This document shows, piece after piece, positions 8,911 through 16,083 of a stretch of 49,931 bases of DNA. Below the pieces are notes generated by a model. That model was not told the origin of the DNA. It was given only the letters and a program-made list of their open reading frames with translations, and searched no databases. The translations under genes and the position numbers were made by a program. Numbering within the stretch: position 1 is the first letter of the stretch; every line of letters begins with the position of its first letter. Source of the DNA: an uncultured Flavobacteriales bacterium (GTDB lineage: Bacteria; Bacteroidota; Bacteroidia; Flavobacteriales; BACL11); NCBI GenBank assembly GCA_913063045.1, contig CAJXYM010000010.1:1-49931 (forward strand). The letters run 5' to 3'.

Positions 8911-10246
8911 TTTTCAGAGGCAATATCCAGTTTTTATTAGCAAATGATTCAGTTTCTGCTAAAAGATTAATATTTGGATTAATAAAGCGCTGGCTTTTTC
9001 TGCCATTTAAAGAGACATAGCTATCAGCATATACTTCAATATTTTTTAGGCCTTTATTTTTAAAGTGTCTACCTAGATAATGAGCATATTCTAAAATAAA
9101 ATCTGGCTGGAAGTTCATTTGTTTTTTCTGGTACGATGTTAGGAACTCATCATTGTCTACAATAAAGGATTGACCATTATCTTTATTTAAAATCTTAAAT
9201 GTAGTATAGCCAATTTTTTCCATAAGCATTACTCTCCAAGAAAATCGATAACCTTGTTCGTGCCACATCAGATTACCAGAGTACGCTAGATTCCTTAAAG
9301 GAATTGTTAGCTGTAAAATAAAAAATAACGATAAAATTATAATGGAGAATTTATTGTTAAGACTATTTCTGTCTTTGATTTTATAATCTTTAAATTTAAT
9401 TTTAGAAACATTTTTTAGTGCCAAGATAATTCTATCATGAACTTTGGAATCAAAGAAAATTGTAGCGCTCATTATCATGATGTAGGGAAAAACACCAATA
9501 GGAAACAATATACGTGTAAATACATGAAAGAAGACTACCATAAAGAAACCAAAGTTTCTTGTTTTCTTATTAATTAAAAGAAAAGGAATACTTAAGTCAT
9601 AAATCATCCCTCCCCAACTCATAGCGTAATGCACCCAATTTTTTTGCATTAATGTATCTCCAATTATTGGTAAATCATATTTTGATGGTAGCCAGATTTT
9701 AAGAGGAAGAGCTTCTAAGAGCCAGTCTGAATTTATTTTTGCTAGCCCTGCATATATGTAAACAATACACAATAAAAGTTTTATGCTATCAATTGTCCAT
9801 CTTGGAACTTTTGTTGATCGGTGCTTACTTAAAATATTATCAATTGAAAAAGAGGAGTTTAGTGGAATAAATATTAAAAGAAAACTGAGGACACATATGA
9901 AGTAGTAGTGATTTAAATATATCGTTTTCTCCAGAAGTTCAATATATGTAAAACTTAAAAAAAATATTATGATAGAGATGCGATACTTAAGTCCTATTGT
10001 TATAAAAAAAGCTGATATAGCGCAGATTAAAAATAAAATATAAGTGTATTCCCCCAATTGTTCAATCCATTCAAAACCATAATATGTAAAATGGAAACTA
10101 GGCTTGACATAAATTTTATCTATCCATCCTTTAGACCAAAACCTTAGTATACTAAAAAACATCATTAACCCAAAACCAATCCTAAATATTACAAGAGGTG
10201 ATGAATCTGTATAGCTATTAATGTATTTTTTAAGAGTTGACATCAT
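8903..10246 (-). CDS. Vitamin K-dependent gamma-carboxylase (VKGC) homologue, HTTM domain membrane protein
   Basis: The 447-residue protein has several hydrophobic segments in the first ~265 residues, matching the HTTM/VKGC membrane domain. YIYAGLAKINSDW (165-175) aligns by eye with the human GGCX catalytic-lysine block AGVKKLDADW, placing Lys170 at the catalytic Lys218. LNHYY (His113) fits the region of GGCX His160. A block containing DLSIPFLL and FFHVFTRILFPIGVFPY also matches. The C-terminal part outside the membrane keeps the GGCX pattern: GYRFSWRVMLM (332-342), YADSYVSLNGRKSQRFINP (406-424) and NWILPL. GGCX uses reduced vitamin K, O2 and CO2 to carboxylate glutamate; a Leptospira homologue is known to retain epoxidation without carboxylation, so activity here is open. 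Flavobacteria make menaquinone, a possible cofactor. The gene lies between an imelysin lipoprotein gene and a TonB receptor. Either of two adjacent ATGs could be the start. Confidence 0.88.
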   Translation of the reverse strand: MMSTLKKYINSYTDSSPLVIFRIGFGLMMFFSILRFWSKGWIDKIYVKPSFHFTYYGFEWIEQLGEYTYILFLICAISAFFITIGLKYRISIIIFFLSFTYIELLEKTIYLNHYYFICVLSFLLIFIPLNSSFSIDNILSKHRSTKVPRWTIDSIKLLLCIVYIYAGLAKINSDWLLEALPLKIWLPSKYDLPIIGDTLMQKNWVHYAMSWGGMIYDLSIPFLLINKKTRNFGFFMVVFFHVFTRILFPIGVFPYIMIMSATIFFDSKVHDRIILALKNVSKIKFKDYKIKDRNSLNNKFSIIILSLFFILQLTIPLRNLAYSGNLMWHEQGYRFSWRVMLMEKIGYTTFKILNKDNGQSFIVDNDEFLTSYQKKQMNFQPDFILEYAHYLGRHFKNKGLKNIEVYADSYVSLNGRKSQRFINPNINLLAETESFANKNWILPLKNE

Positions 10247-10281
10247 AAAAAAAAAGATTCCCCAAATATATGGAGAATCTT
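10247..10281 (-). terminator. Hairpin plus U tract between imelysin and VKGC genes (terminator/attenuator)
   Basis: On the minus strand the stem arms lie at 10271-10281 and 10254-10264 (AAGATTC outer arm, one C-A mismatch, then CCA/TGG) with a 6-nt loop. They are followed by a run of seven T at 10247-10253, ending directly at the ATG of the VKGC gene. It has the form of an intrinsic terminator that would reduce read-through into the carboxylase and receptor genes. Confidence 0.75.
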
Positions 10282-10306
10282 AATTATATTTTAGGTTATT
10301 AATAAA

Positions 10307-11416
10307 TCAGTCTCCATCAGCATCAATATAATCAACGTCAATACTAAGATATACTAGCATGTCTATTTTAAGTAGAGGAACAGCAGCTTGTATTTTATCA
10401 TATGTAACTAGCATGTCGTAATTATTTGTATTAATTTGACTCATAAGATCTTGGTCAAGCTCTGTAATTGCTAATTCAGCTTCATCAAATGTTGAGATTA
10501 TTAAATCACTTAAATTATTCCCTTGTTCTTGAGCGTTTAAATGATTTAAGTAATCTGAAATACCAGTGCCTTCAGATGAGTTGTCAAAATATTGTCCAAC
10601 AAAAAACTTTTGTATGCATACAAACGCTTCAAGAGCTAAGTTTTTAGAAGTTGTATTATTATTAAGATTATGATAGTAGGCCTCTACATTCTCAGGAAGT
10701 GGAGAGCCAGAGAAAACACCTGCAGGTATCCCGATTTTGTTAGCTCTAAATCCTTTTTCATAGTAAAATATGAAATCATTGGTTAATTTATTTAAACTAG
10801 ATGAGGCTGTATTTTCGGTAGAATTAATAAATAGATCTCTATTATTATTCCATTCGTTAATTATTTCATTAGTATTTAAGAGCATGTATTGAACAAGGCT
10901 ATTTAAATAGTTAATGTAGTTTTGTCCATCATTTCCTGAAAATAATATAATTGGATCTGTCAGCCCATTTAACAAATAATCTAAAGCTGGAAACCCTTGA
11001 GCTGAATAATGATTAGAATTATTTAAGTCATAATTTTCAGATGAAATATTAATATCTATTCTTATTGTATTACAAGGATAGGCGTTCATTTTTCTTCTAA
11101 AGTCAATTTCTTCAGCCTTAGCAATATCAAACATTTCAATATGTTGCCAAGCCATATACGCATCTAACCATGAACTTCTTAATGATTCTAAATTATCTTG
11201 ATCAGTATTATTCGTGAAATTTATTGCTGATTGCTCTAAATTAATTAATTCTTGTTGAAAATTATTATATGAGGGAATAATAATATTGTCAGTTAAATTA
11301 GCAAGTAATTCTGATCTATTAAAACCATCGTCATAGTTATTATTATTACCACTTTCACTTCCGCAGCTATACAGTAATACTGCAATTGAGAATATTGTAA
11401 TTATTTTTTTTATCAT
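10307..11416 (-). CDS. Imelysin-like (peptidase M75 family) lipoprotein
   Basis: A lipoprotein signal (lipobox LLYSC, Cys18) is followed by a mostly alpha-helical 350-residue domain. LDAYMAWQHIEMFDIAKAEE (85-104) matches the first conserved helix of imelysin-like proteins. The second conserved site, GFPALDYLLNG (141-151), occupies the position of the family GxHxxE motif, but His is replaced by Pro and Glu by Asp. NKIGIPAGVFSG near residue 225 is also typical. Imelysin-like proteins are periplasmic, iron-associated in several bacteria, and their proteolytic activity is doubtful. Here the protein probably binds metal or ligand at the membrane, supporting the TonB receptor encoded downstream. 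A perfect hairpin lies upstream of the gene and a terminator-like hairpin downstream. Confidence 0.86.
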   Translation of the reverse strand: MIKKIITIFSIAVLLYSCGSESGNNNNYDDGFNRSELLANLTDNIIIPSYNNFQQELINLEQSAINFTNNTDQDNLESLRSSWLDAYMAWQHIEMFDIAKAEEIDFRRKMNAYPCNTIRIDINISSENYDLNNSNHYSAQGFPALDYLLNGLTDPIILFSGNDGQNYINYLNSLVQYMLLNTNEIINEWNNNRDLFINSTENTASSSLNKLTNDFIFYYEKGFRANKIGIPAGVFSGSPLPENVEAYYHNLNNNTTSKNLALEAFVCIQKFFVGQYFDNSSEGTGISDYLNHLNAQEQGNNLSDLIISTFDEAELAITELDQDLMSQINTNNYDMLVTYDKIQAAVPLLKIDMLVYLSIDVDYIDADGD

Positions 11417-11431
11417 ATTATAATTTATTTA

Positions 11432-11469
11432 AAACACTCAGGGGAAAAATAATTTTCCCCTGAGTGTTT
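11432..11469 (-). terminator. Perfect 17-bp inverted repeat between DUF4856 and imelysin genes
   Basis: AAACACTCAGGGGAAAA (11432-11448) is the exact reverse complement of 11453-11469, with a 4-nt ATAA loop. It sits 22 nt after the DUF4856 stop and 15 nt before the imelysin ATG. The downstream minus-strand tract is TTT-rich but interrupted. It could be a partial terminator, an RNA-stabilising stem or a processing site that sets the ratio of the two lipoproteins. Confidence 0.75.
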
Positions 11470-11491
11470 GAATTTATCTGAGCCTTATTTA

Positions 11492-12853
11492 TTACAGACC
11501 AAAAGCAGCATCTATATCATCTGCCATTTGTGTCAATGTTGCAGCATCAACATCCCAAAGACCGTTTCCAGCATTTAGTGCGTCTAGCATTGTATTAACT
11601 TGTGAGTTAGATAAAATATAATTTCCAGTTCCATCTAGCGCAAATTGAAGACTTAAAACAAATCCATAACCTTCAGAAACAGCATGAAAGAAATCAGCCA
11701 TATCAGGTGAAGAGTTTCCAAGTTCAGTAGCCCCATCTCTTAAATAGTCAGAAGCTTTTACTCCTAATATTTTAGAAACGTGCTCCTTGATTATTGCAGC
11801 TTGAGCATCTCTTGTTACATAATCCATATTTACAATTGCAGCTCTTCCTAATTTAAAAGCATCATATACTGCAGTCATATCTACATCACCAGAAGTATTT
11901 ACTTTACCAGCATATTTATTTAAAAGAACAGAACCATTTCCAGAGTATGAAGGCATTTCTCTATCAGCTTCTAGTCCGTATAAGTATCCAAATCCTTCAT
12001 CCCAGTAGTGCTCCATGTCCGTATACTCACCAGCGCTTAATGCAGATGCATCATTAGCTCCAGAATTTAATTTAGACTCACTTAGGTAGCCGTTAACTAT
12101 TTGATCAACACATAGTCCTCCAATTAAACCTTTTGTAAATCCTTGAACTATTTCTAATCCTTTGGCATTAACATAAACCTCTCTTCCTCCGGCACCTTGA
12201 TGGTATCCAGCAACACCAGCAGAAGCTAGATCACCATTATTCCATGCAGGAAAAACAACATTAGCAGCTTCAGCAATCATTGCATCATATAAAGGTTTTA
12301 CAGTTGCAGATCCATATGCAGCTGTTTTATTTCCTAGTTTTTTTCCACTAGCATCTAAGTCTATAGTTTCGCCATTGAAATCTACACTACCAAAGCCTGT
12401 ACCATCATTAAACATTGCAAGTAATTCTGCTTCTGTTTTTGAAGGGTCTTTAAGAGCACTATATAATTGAGCTCCCATTAGTAATCGTGCAGTTTGTCCA
12501 CCATGACTCACTGTTGATATTCCGTCTCTTTCAAACTTATAAGTATCTGGAGCAACAGTTGGAGCACATCCGGCATTCCAGTAAGGATTTGTCGGGTCAT
12601 TAGCCATTACAAGCATTTCATTTTGTAATAAAACATATCCAGCGGTATCATCTAATAGGGTTACAGTATGCATTACATAATTATAAGCATATGCTTGTTG
12701 ACAATCTCCACAATCATCCACTAAAGATGTTCCATTCTCTATGCCATTACAATCTGTAATTGTAAGTGGTGCCGGATCTGTATCTGAGCTACAAGAGTAA
12801 AGAATCACTACAGAGCTTAATAATAATCCTTGAATAAAGTTTGTTGTTTTCAT
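11492..12853 (-). CDS. DUF4856 family lipoprotein
   Basis: A 453-residue lipoprotein (lipobox ILYSC, Cys21). Residues 34-96 hold a cysteine-rich insert (Cys35, Cys48, Cys51, Cys96) with DCNGIENGTSLVDDCGDC, resembling short DCxG/DxCGxC motifs of secreted Bacteroidota proteins. The DUF4856 domain starts at ~103 with YKFERDGISTVSHGGQTARL and continues through conserved blocks such as GAGGREVYVNAKGLEI, EYTDMEHYWDEGFGYLYG and VSEGYGFVLSLQ. Its function is not established; it is commonly seen beside imelysin-like and TonB receptor genes. It is first in the operon, behind a TAnnTTTG box and a palindromic site. Its base composition is richer in GC than its neighbours', consistent with a highly expressed gene. 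Acidic clusters (e.g. DMEHYWDEGFG) are formal candidates for Glu modification by the VKGC homologue; that is speculation. Confidence 0.87.
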   Translation of the reverse strand: MKTTNFIQGLLLSSVVILYSCSSDTDPAPLTITDCNGIENGTSLVDDCGDCQQAYAYNYVMHTVTLLDDTAGYVLLQNEMLVMANDPTNPYWNAGCAPTVAPDTYKFERDGISTVSHGGQTARLLMGAQLYSALKDPSKTEAELLAMFNDGTGFGSVDFNGETIDLDASGKKLGNKTAAYGSATVKPLYDAMIAEAANVVFPAWNNGDLASAGVAGYHQGAGGREVYVNAKGLEIVQGFTKGLIGGLCVDQIVNGYLSESKLNSGANDASALSAGEYTDMEHYWDEGFGYLYGLEADREMPSYSGNGSVLLNKYAGKVNTSGDVDMTAVYDAFKLGRAAIVNMDYVTRDAQAAIIKEHVSKILGVKASDYLRDGATELGNSSPDMADFFHAVSEGYGFVLSLQFALDGTGNYILSNSQVNTMLDALNAGNGLWDVDAATLTQMADDIDAAFGL

Positions 12854-12884
12854 TTTCTAAATTTTAATTGTTATAATTTTTTGG

Positions 12885-12892
12885 CAAATATA
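12885..12892 (-). promoter_or_regulatory. Bacteroidota -7 box for the DUF4856 operon
   Basis: Minus-strand TATATTTG fits TAnnTTTG, 31 nt before the ATG. No clear TTG (-33) is seen at the expected spacing; the palindrome at 12917-12949 lies there instead. Confidence 0.6.
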
Positions 12893-12916
12893 TTATTTTT
12901 TTTATTATTTATAATT

Positions 12917-12949
12917 AATCTTAATAAGAATATTGTGTTTATTAAGATT
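12917..12949. promoter_or_regulatory. Inverted repeat, candidate operator upstream of the DUF4856 operon
   Basis: AATCTTAATAA (12917-12927) and TTATTAAGATT (12939-12949) are perfect inverse complements with an 11-bp spacer. Each arm is also half-palindromic (TCTTAATAAGA at 12919-12929; GTTTATTAAGA at 12937-12947). Centres are 18 bp apart, and the site covers the expected -33 region of the promoter at 12885-12892. Confidence 0.6.
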
Positions 12950-13134
12950 CATTACAAATAATAGTTAACGCTTTGTTTTTAAGTTATTTAAACTAGTATT
13001 TATAGGTTGTTTTTTTTTTTTAAAATTAAATTTATTTATTTTTTTATTTATAAAGTTGGAAAAAAACATAGCTTTTTAGCCAAATTTCAAGATCTTATGA
13101 AAGAAGGAAATTATTTATTTAAGCCATATATATA

Positions 13135-13145
13135 TCTTATTAAGT
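13135..13145. promoter_or_regulatory. Third TCTTATTAAG-type palindrome in the same intergenic region
   Basis: TCTTATTAAGT repeats the core of the operator candidate at 12917-12949. The nine-base core CTTATTAAG is the exact complement of the core at 12920-12928. It lies ~180 bp before the 4-TM/TCS operon. Confidence 0.4.
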
Positions 13146-13312
13146 ATATATAGTTGACAGATGTTTGCTCAGAGCCTTACAATTTCAAATATTTTAAACT
13201 TTATTTTATTGATTTATATTATAATAACAGGCAAAAAGGGTTTCCTAAATTTGAGCTTCAAGCACTATAAATAAACAAGAATATATAAATATATTTTCAT
13301 CTAAATTTTACC

Positions 13313-13320
13313 TAAATTTG
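13313..13320 (+). promoter_or_regulatory. -7 box for the 4-TM/TCS/MsrB operon
   Basis: TAAATTTG fits TAnnTTTG and ends 7 nt before the ATG at 13328, so the transcript may be leaderless. A second CCTAAATTTG copy at 13244-13253 could be an alternative start. Confidence 0.5.
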
Positions 13321-13327
13321 TATTATA

Positions 13328-13771
13328 ATGTACTTCTCTATTTTAATATCACATATTATTTTAAGCTTTATTGTTTCAATTGTTGCTTTTTATATAGTTA
13401 TTAGGTCCTCTTATGGCATTTTTGCTAAACTTAGTTTTTCTAAAATATATGATTATTATATCCCTTCATTTGCGGTGATCTTACTTTACTTAGAGCTAAT
13501 TTTAGGTTTATTATTATACGCTTTGCATATCAATAAACTTGAAAACTTTATTAGTCAAGTTAATGCAGATGCGTACTTTTCGTATAGATTTTGGGCAATA
13601 GAACACACTATATTAATGTTATTTGCCATTATTTTTGGTCATTTAGGACTTCTTTATGCTAAGAATCTTAAAATTTCATTAATTAAATTTAAGAAGAATC
13701 TTCTTTATTTTGGCTTGTCTTTTATTCTAATATTAATATCCCTAACCATGAATATGCTTAAAAATGCATAA
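13328..13771 (+). CDS. Four-TM membrane protein, similar to small cytochrome-b-like proteins of Bacteroidota
   Basis: A 147-residue protein with four predicted membrane segments (~5-25, 45-68, 88-108, 122-144). It carries YRFWAIEHTILMLFAIIFGH in TM3, resembling the RFFGMEH block of small Bacteroidota membrane proteins often labelled cytochrome b; the TM histidines (His10, the IEH His and FGH His) could bind heme, which is untested. The gene is first of four in an operon; its last 8 nt (ATGCATAA) contain the ATG of the response regulator gene. Context suggests it senses or supports redox chemistry together with the two-component system and MsrB. The heme assignment is inference from pattern and context. 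Confidence 0.7.
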   Translation: MYFSILISHIILSFIVSIVAFYIVIRSSYGIFAKLSFSKIYDYYIPSFAVILLYLELILGLLLYALHINKLENFISQVNADAYFSYRFWAIEHTILMLFAIIFGHLGLLYAKNLKISLIKFKKNLLYFGLSFILILISLTMNMLKNA

Positions 13772-14453
13772 TAAAAATAAAATTCTTCTTGTTGAAGATG
13801 AGGCTGAATTAGCTGCTTCGGTGAGTAAATATTTAGATGAGAGTGGTTATGTATGTACTCATGTTGATAGTCTGAAAAGTGCAAGAGAAATTTTAAAAAA
13901 TAAAAGTTTTAATACTATTCTTCTAGACTTAGGCTTGCCCGATGGAGATGGCTTATCACTAATTAAAGAAGTTAAAGAAAAAGACTACACAACAGGAGTA
14001 ATTATTATTTCTGCTAAAGATGCACTATCTAATAAGGTTAATGGTTTAGACTTGGGGGCTGATGATTATCTTACTAAACCATTTTTCATGCCTGAGTTAA
14101 ATGCTAGGATAAACTCTTTAATTAGACGATTAAATTTCGAAGGTAATAATGAGATAGTTATTGGAAGTCTTAAAGTTATTCCTGAACAAATGCAATTATT
14201 AGTAAATGATAAAAATGTTGATTTAACTAATACAGAGTTTAATTTACTTCTATATTTTATTACAAATAAAAATAGAGTTTTAAGTAAAACAAATTTAGCA
14301 GATTATATGTCTTCTAATTATCATGATTATAGCTTCTCCGATGATTTAGTTTATACACATATTAAAAATTTAAAGAAAAAATTGGAAAAGGCAGGAAGTG
14401 AGGATTATATTAAAAATGTATACGGAGTTGGATATAAATTTATTGATTCATGA
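13764..14453 (+). CDS. OmpR/PhoB-type response regulator
   Basis: Receiver domain (6-120) with the acidic pair Glu11-Asp12, phospho-acceptor Asp55 (LLDLGLPDGDG), Ser83 in IIISAKD and Lys105 in LTKPF. The C-terminal winged helix (~130-229) ends in YIKNVYGVGYKF, as in OmpR-type DNA-binding domains. It overlaps the upstream membrane gene by 8 nt and the histidine kinase gene by 4 nt (ATGA), so this is a cognate pair. Its targets may include the palindromes at 12917-12949 and 13135-13145, which is a proposal only. Confidence 0.95.
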   Translation: MHNKNKILLVEDEAELAASVSKYLDESGYVCTHVDSLKSAREILKNKSFNTILLDLGLPDGDGLSLIKEVKEKDYTTGVIIISAKDALSNKVNGLDLGADDYLTKPFFMPELNARINSLIRRLNFEGNNEIVIGSLKVIPEQMQLLVNDKNVDLTNTEFNLLLYFITNKNRVLSKTNLADYMSSNYHDYSFSDDLVYTHIKNLKKKLEKAGSEDYIKNVYGVGYKFIDS

Positions 14454-15685
14454 GACTAACTACTAAAACTGGCTTAAGCTTTATTTCAGCGAGTGCAATT
14501 TTCTTTTTTCTTGGTAGTATTCTAATGTATTTTTCGGTAAGAATAATTTTAGCTGAAGATTTAAAAGATAGGCTGCTCGATATGCAGTCTAATTTCATTT
14601 CTAACTTATCTTTAATTGATGATATTGAATTATTAAAAAATAATAAAGTTTTCATAACAGCTCAAGAGAAATATTCTCACACTTTATTTACAGACACCGT
14701 ATTAATTAAATCTGGAAGCTATAACCTTTTTAGAAAAATAAGTTTTTCACAATACAGCCAAAATAAAATTTACCGAATAGAGATTTTGCAATCCCAATCT
14801 CAAACAGATTTGCTGATTTGGAGGATTGTTATTTTAAATGTTGGCTTAGCAATGCTTTTTTTCTTAATTAGTTTTTTTGTAAATCATCTAACAGTAAAAA
14901 GAACATTAAAAGTTTTTTATAGCACTATAAGTAGATTAGAAAACTTTGATGTAAGTAAAGCAGAATCACTTGATTTGGAGAATGCAGAAATTGATGAGAT
15001 AATGAAACTAAATGATGTTTTCAAGCAGATGTCAAGTAAAATAAGAACTGACTTTGATGAGCAGAAAGAATATACAGAAAATGTATCGCATGAATTACAA
15101 ACTCCATTAGCAATTATTAGCTCTAAAGCCGAGGAATTATTACAGTCTAATCATTTAAATGAATTTGAGATGAAGCAGGTGGGGATTATTATGAATACCA
15201 CTAATAGGCTAGCAAAAATTAATCAATCTCTAATATTCTTAACAAAAATTGATAATCGCTTTTATACAGATGAGGAAGACTTAAACATTTCCGAGTTATT
15301 AAATGAAAAATTATCTTTCTTTAAGGATTTAATTGATGAGAAGAGAATTATAGTTACTCTTAATATGGATAATGAAACTGATATTCGTATTAATAAATAT
15401 TTAGCAGATACTTTATTTTTAAACTTAATAAAGAATTCTATTATGCATAATATTGAAGGTGGGATATTAGAAATTAACTTAAACAAGGATACTCTGATTA
15501 TTAAAAATAATGGAGCTCCAATTAAAGGAGATAGCCATGATGTCTTTAAACGATTTTTTAGAACAGAAGTTAATAAAGAGAGCTTAGGTATTGGTTTATC
15601 TATTGTCAAACGAATTTGCGACTTGTATAATCTTAAAATTACTTATGGATATAAAGTCTTACACATTTTTAAAATAAAATTTTAA
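14450..15685 (+). CDS. Sensor histidine kinase paired with the 13764 regulator
   Basis: Two membrane segments (~9-32 and ~125-145) enclose a ~90-residue periplasmic sensor region without cysteines. HisKA domain: NVSHELQTPLAI with His214. The ATPase domain has an N box (NLIKNSIMHN), a G1 box altered to NNGAPI in place of DNG, and the G2 box LGIGLSIVK. The protein ends soon after the G2 box, as usual for compact kinases. The ATG overlaps the response-regulator stop. MsrB follows after a single base, so the kinase may respond to oxidative damage; the signal itself cannot be read from the sequence. Confidence 0.93.
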   Translation: MRLTTKTGLSFISASAIFFFLGSILMYFSVRIILAEDLKDRLLDMQSNFISNLSLIDDIELLKNNKVFITAQEKYSHTLFTDTVLIKSGSYNLFRKISFSQYSQNKIYRIEILQSQSQTDLLIWRIVILNVGLAMLFFLISFFVNHLTVKRTLKVFYSTISRLENFDVSKAESLDLENAEIDEIMKLNDVFKQMSSKIRTDFDEQKEYTENVSHELQTPLAIISSKAEELLQSNHLNEFEMKQVGIIMNTTNRLAKINQSLIFLTKIDNRFYTDEEDLNISELLNEKLSFFKDLIDEKRIIVTLNMDNETDIRINKYLADTLFLNLIKNSIMHNIEGGILEINLNKDTLIIKNNGAPIKGDSHDVFKRFFRTEVNKESLGIGLSIVKRICDLYNLKITYGYKVLHIFKIKF

Positions 15686-15686
15686 T

Positions 15687-16067
15687 ATGAAAGAAGATTT
15701 GATTAAAAAGCTTACTAAGCAAGAAAAAGAAATTATTGTAAATAAAGGAACAGAACAACCTTTTACTGGAAAATATAACGATCATTTTTTGGAAGGAGTA
15801 TTCGCATGTAAAGCCTGTGGAAATAATCTTTATAAATCAAATTCAAAATTTGATTCGGGATGTGGATGGCCATCTTTTGATGATGAAATTAGTGGTGCAA
15901 TTGTAAGATATGAAGATACCTCTTTATTAAGAACTCGAGTAGAGATTTGTTGTGCAAATTGTGATGGACATTTAGGTCATGTTTTTCATGGTGAAAAAAT
16001 CACTGCTAAGGATACAAGACATTGTGTCAACTCTTTAAGTATAAAGTTTATTGCTAAAAAAAAATAG
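15687..16067 (+). CDS. msrB: Methionine-(R)-sulfoxide reductase MsrB
   Basis: The 126-residue protein carries the full SelR fold: zinc-binding pairs Cys41/Cys44 and Cys89/Cys92, the CGWPSFDDEI block and the catalytic site RHCVNSLSIKF with Cys113. No signal peptide, so it acts in the cytoplasm, reducing the R form of methionine sulfoxide in proteins with thioredoxin as likely donor. It begins one base after the histidine kinase stop and closes the operon. A two-component system coupled with methionine sulfoxide repair recalls E. coli HprSR-MsrPQ, though the enzymes are unrelated. Confidence 0.96.
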   Translation: MKEDLIKKLTKQEKEIIVNKGTEQPFTGKYNDHFLEGVFACKACGNNLYKSNSKFDSGCGWPSFDDEISGAIVRYEDTSLLRTRVEICCANCDGHLGHVFHGEKITAKDTRHCVNSLSIKFIAKKK

Positions 16068-16083
16068 GATAACTTTAGGTGAT

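Larger units (their letters stand above)
12854..13327. other. 474-bp divergent intergenic region with candidate operators
   Basis: This is the only gene-free stretch over 300 bp. It is extremely AT-rich and separates the leftward DUF4856/imelysin/VKGC operon from the rightward TCS/MsrB operon. It holds a -7 box for each direction, three TCTTAWTAAGA-like palindromes, a run of 12 T at 13010-13021, and a 10-bp direct repeat CCTAAATTTG at 13244-13253 and 13311-13320. No coding frame or tRNA/rRNA is apparent. Confidence 0.8.

Noticed and set aside
13010-13021. Run of 12 T as an intrinsic terminator
   Set aside because: No stable GC-containing stem precedes it; it is probably simple AT-rich sequence, although a length-variable tract is possible.
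13154-13159. TTGACA with a downstream TTACAAT as a sigma-70 style promoter
   Set aside because: The Bacteroidota primary sigma factor prefers TTG/TAnnTTTG, and the -10 match is poor; the spacing may be chance.
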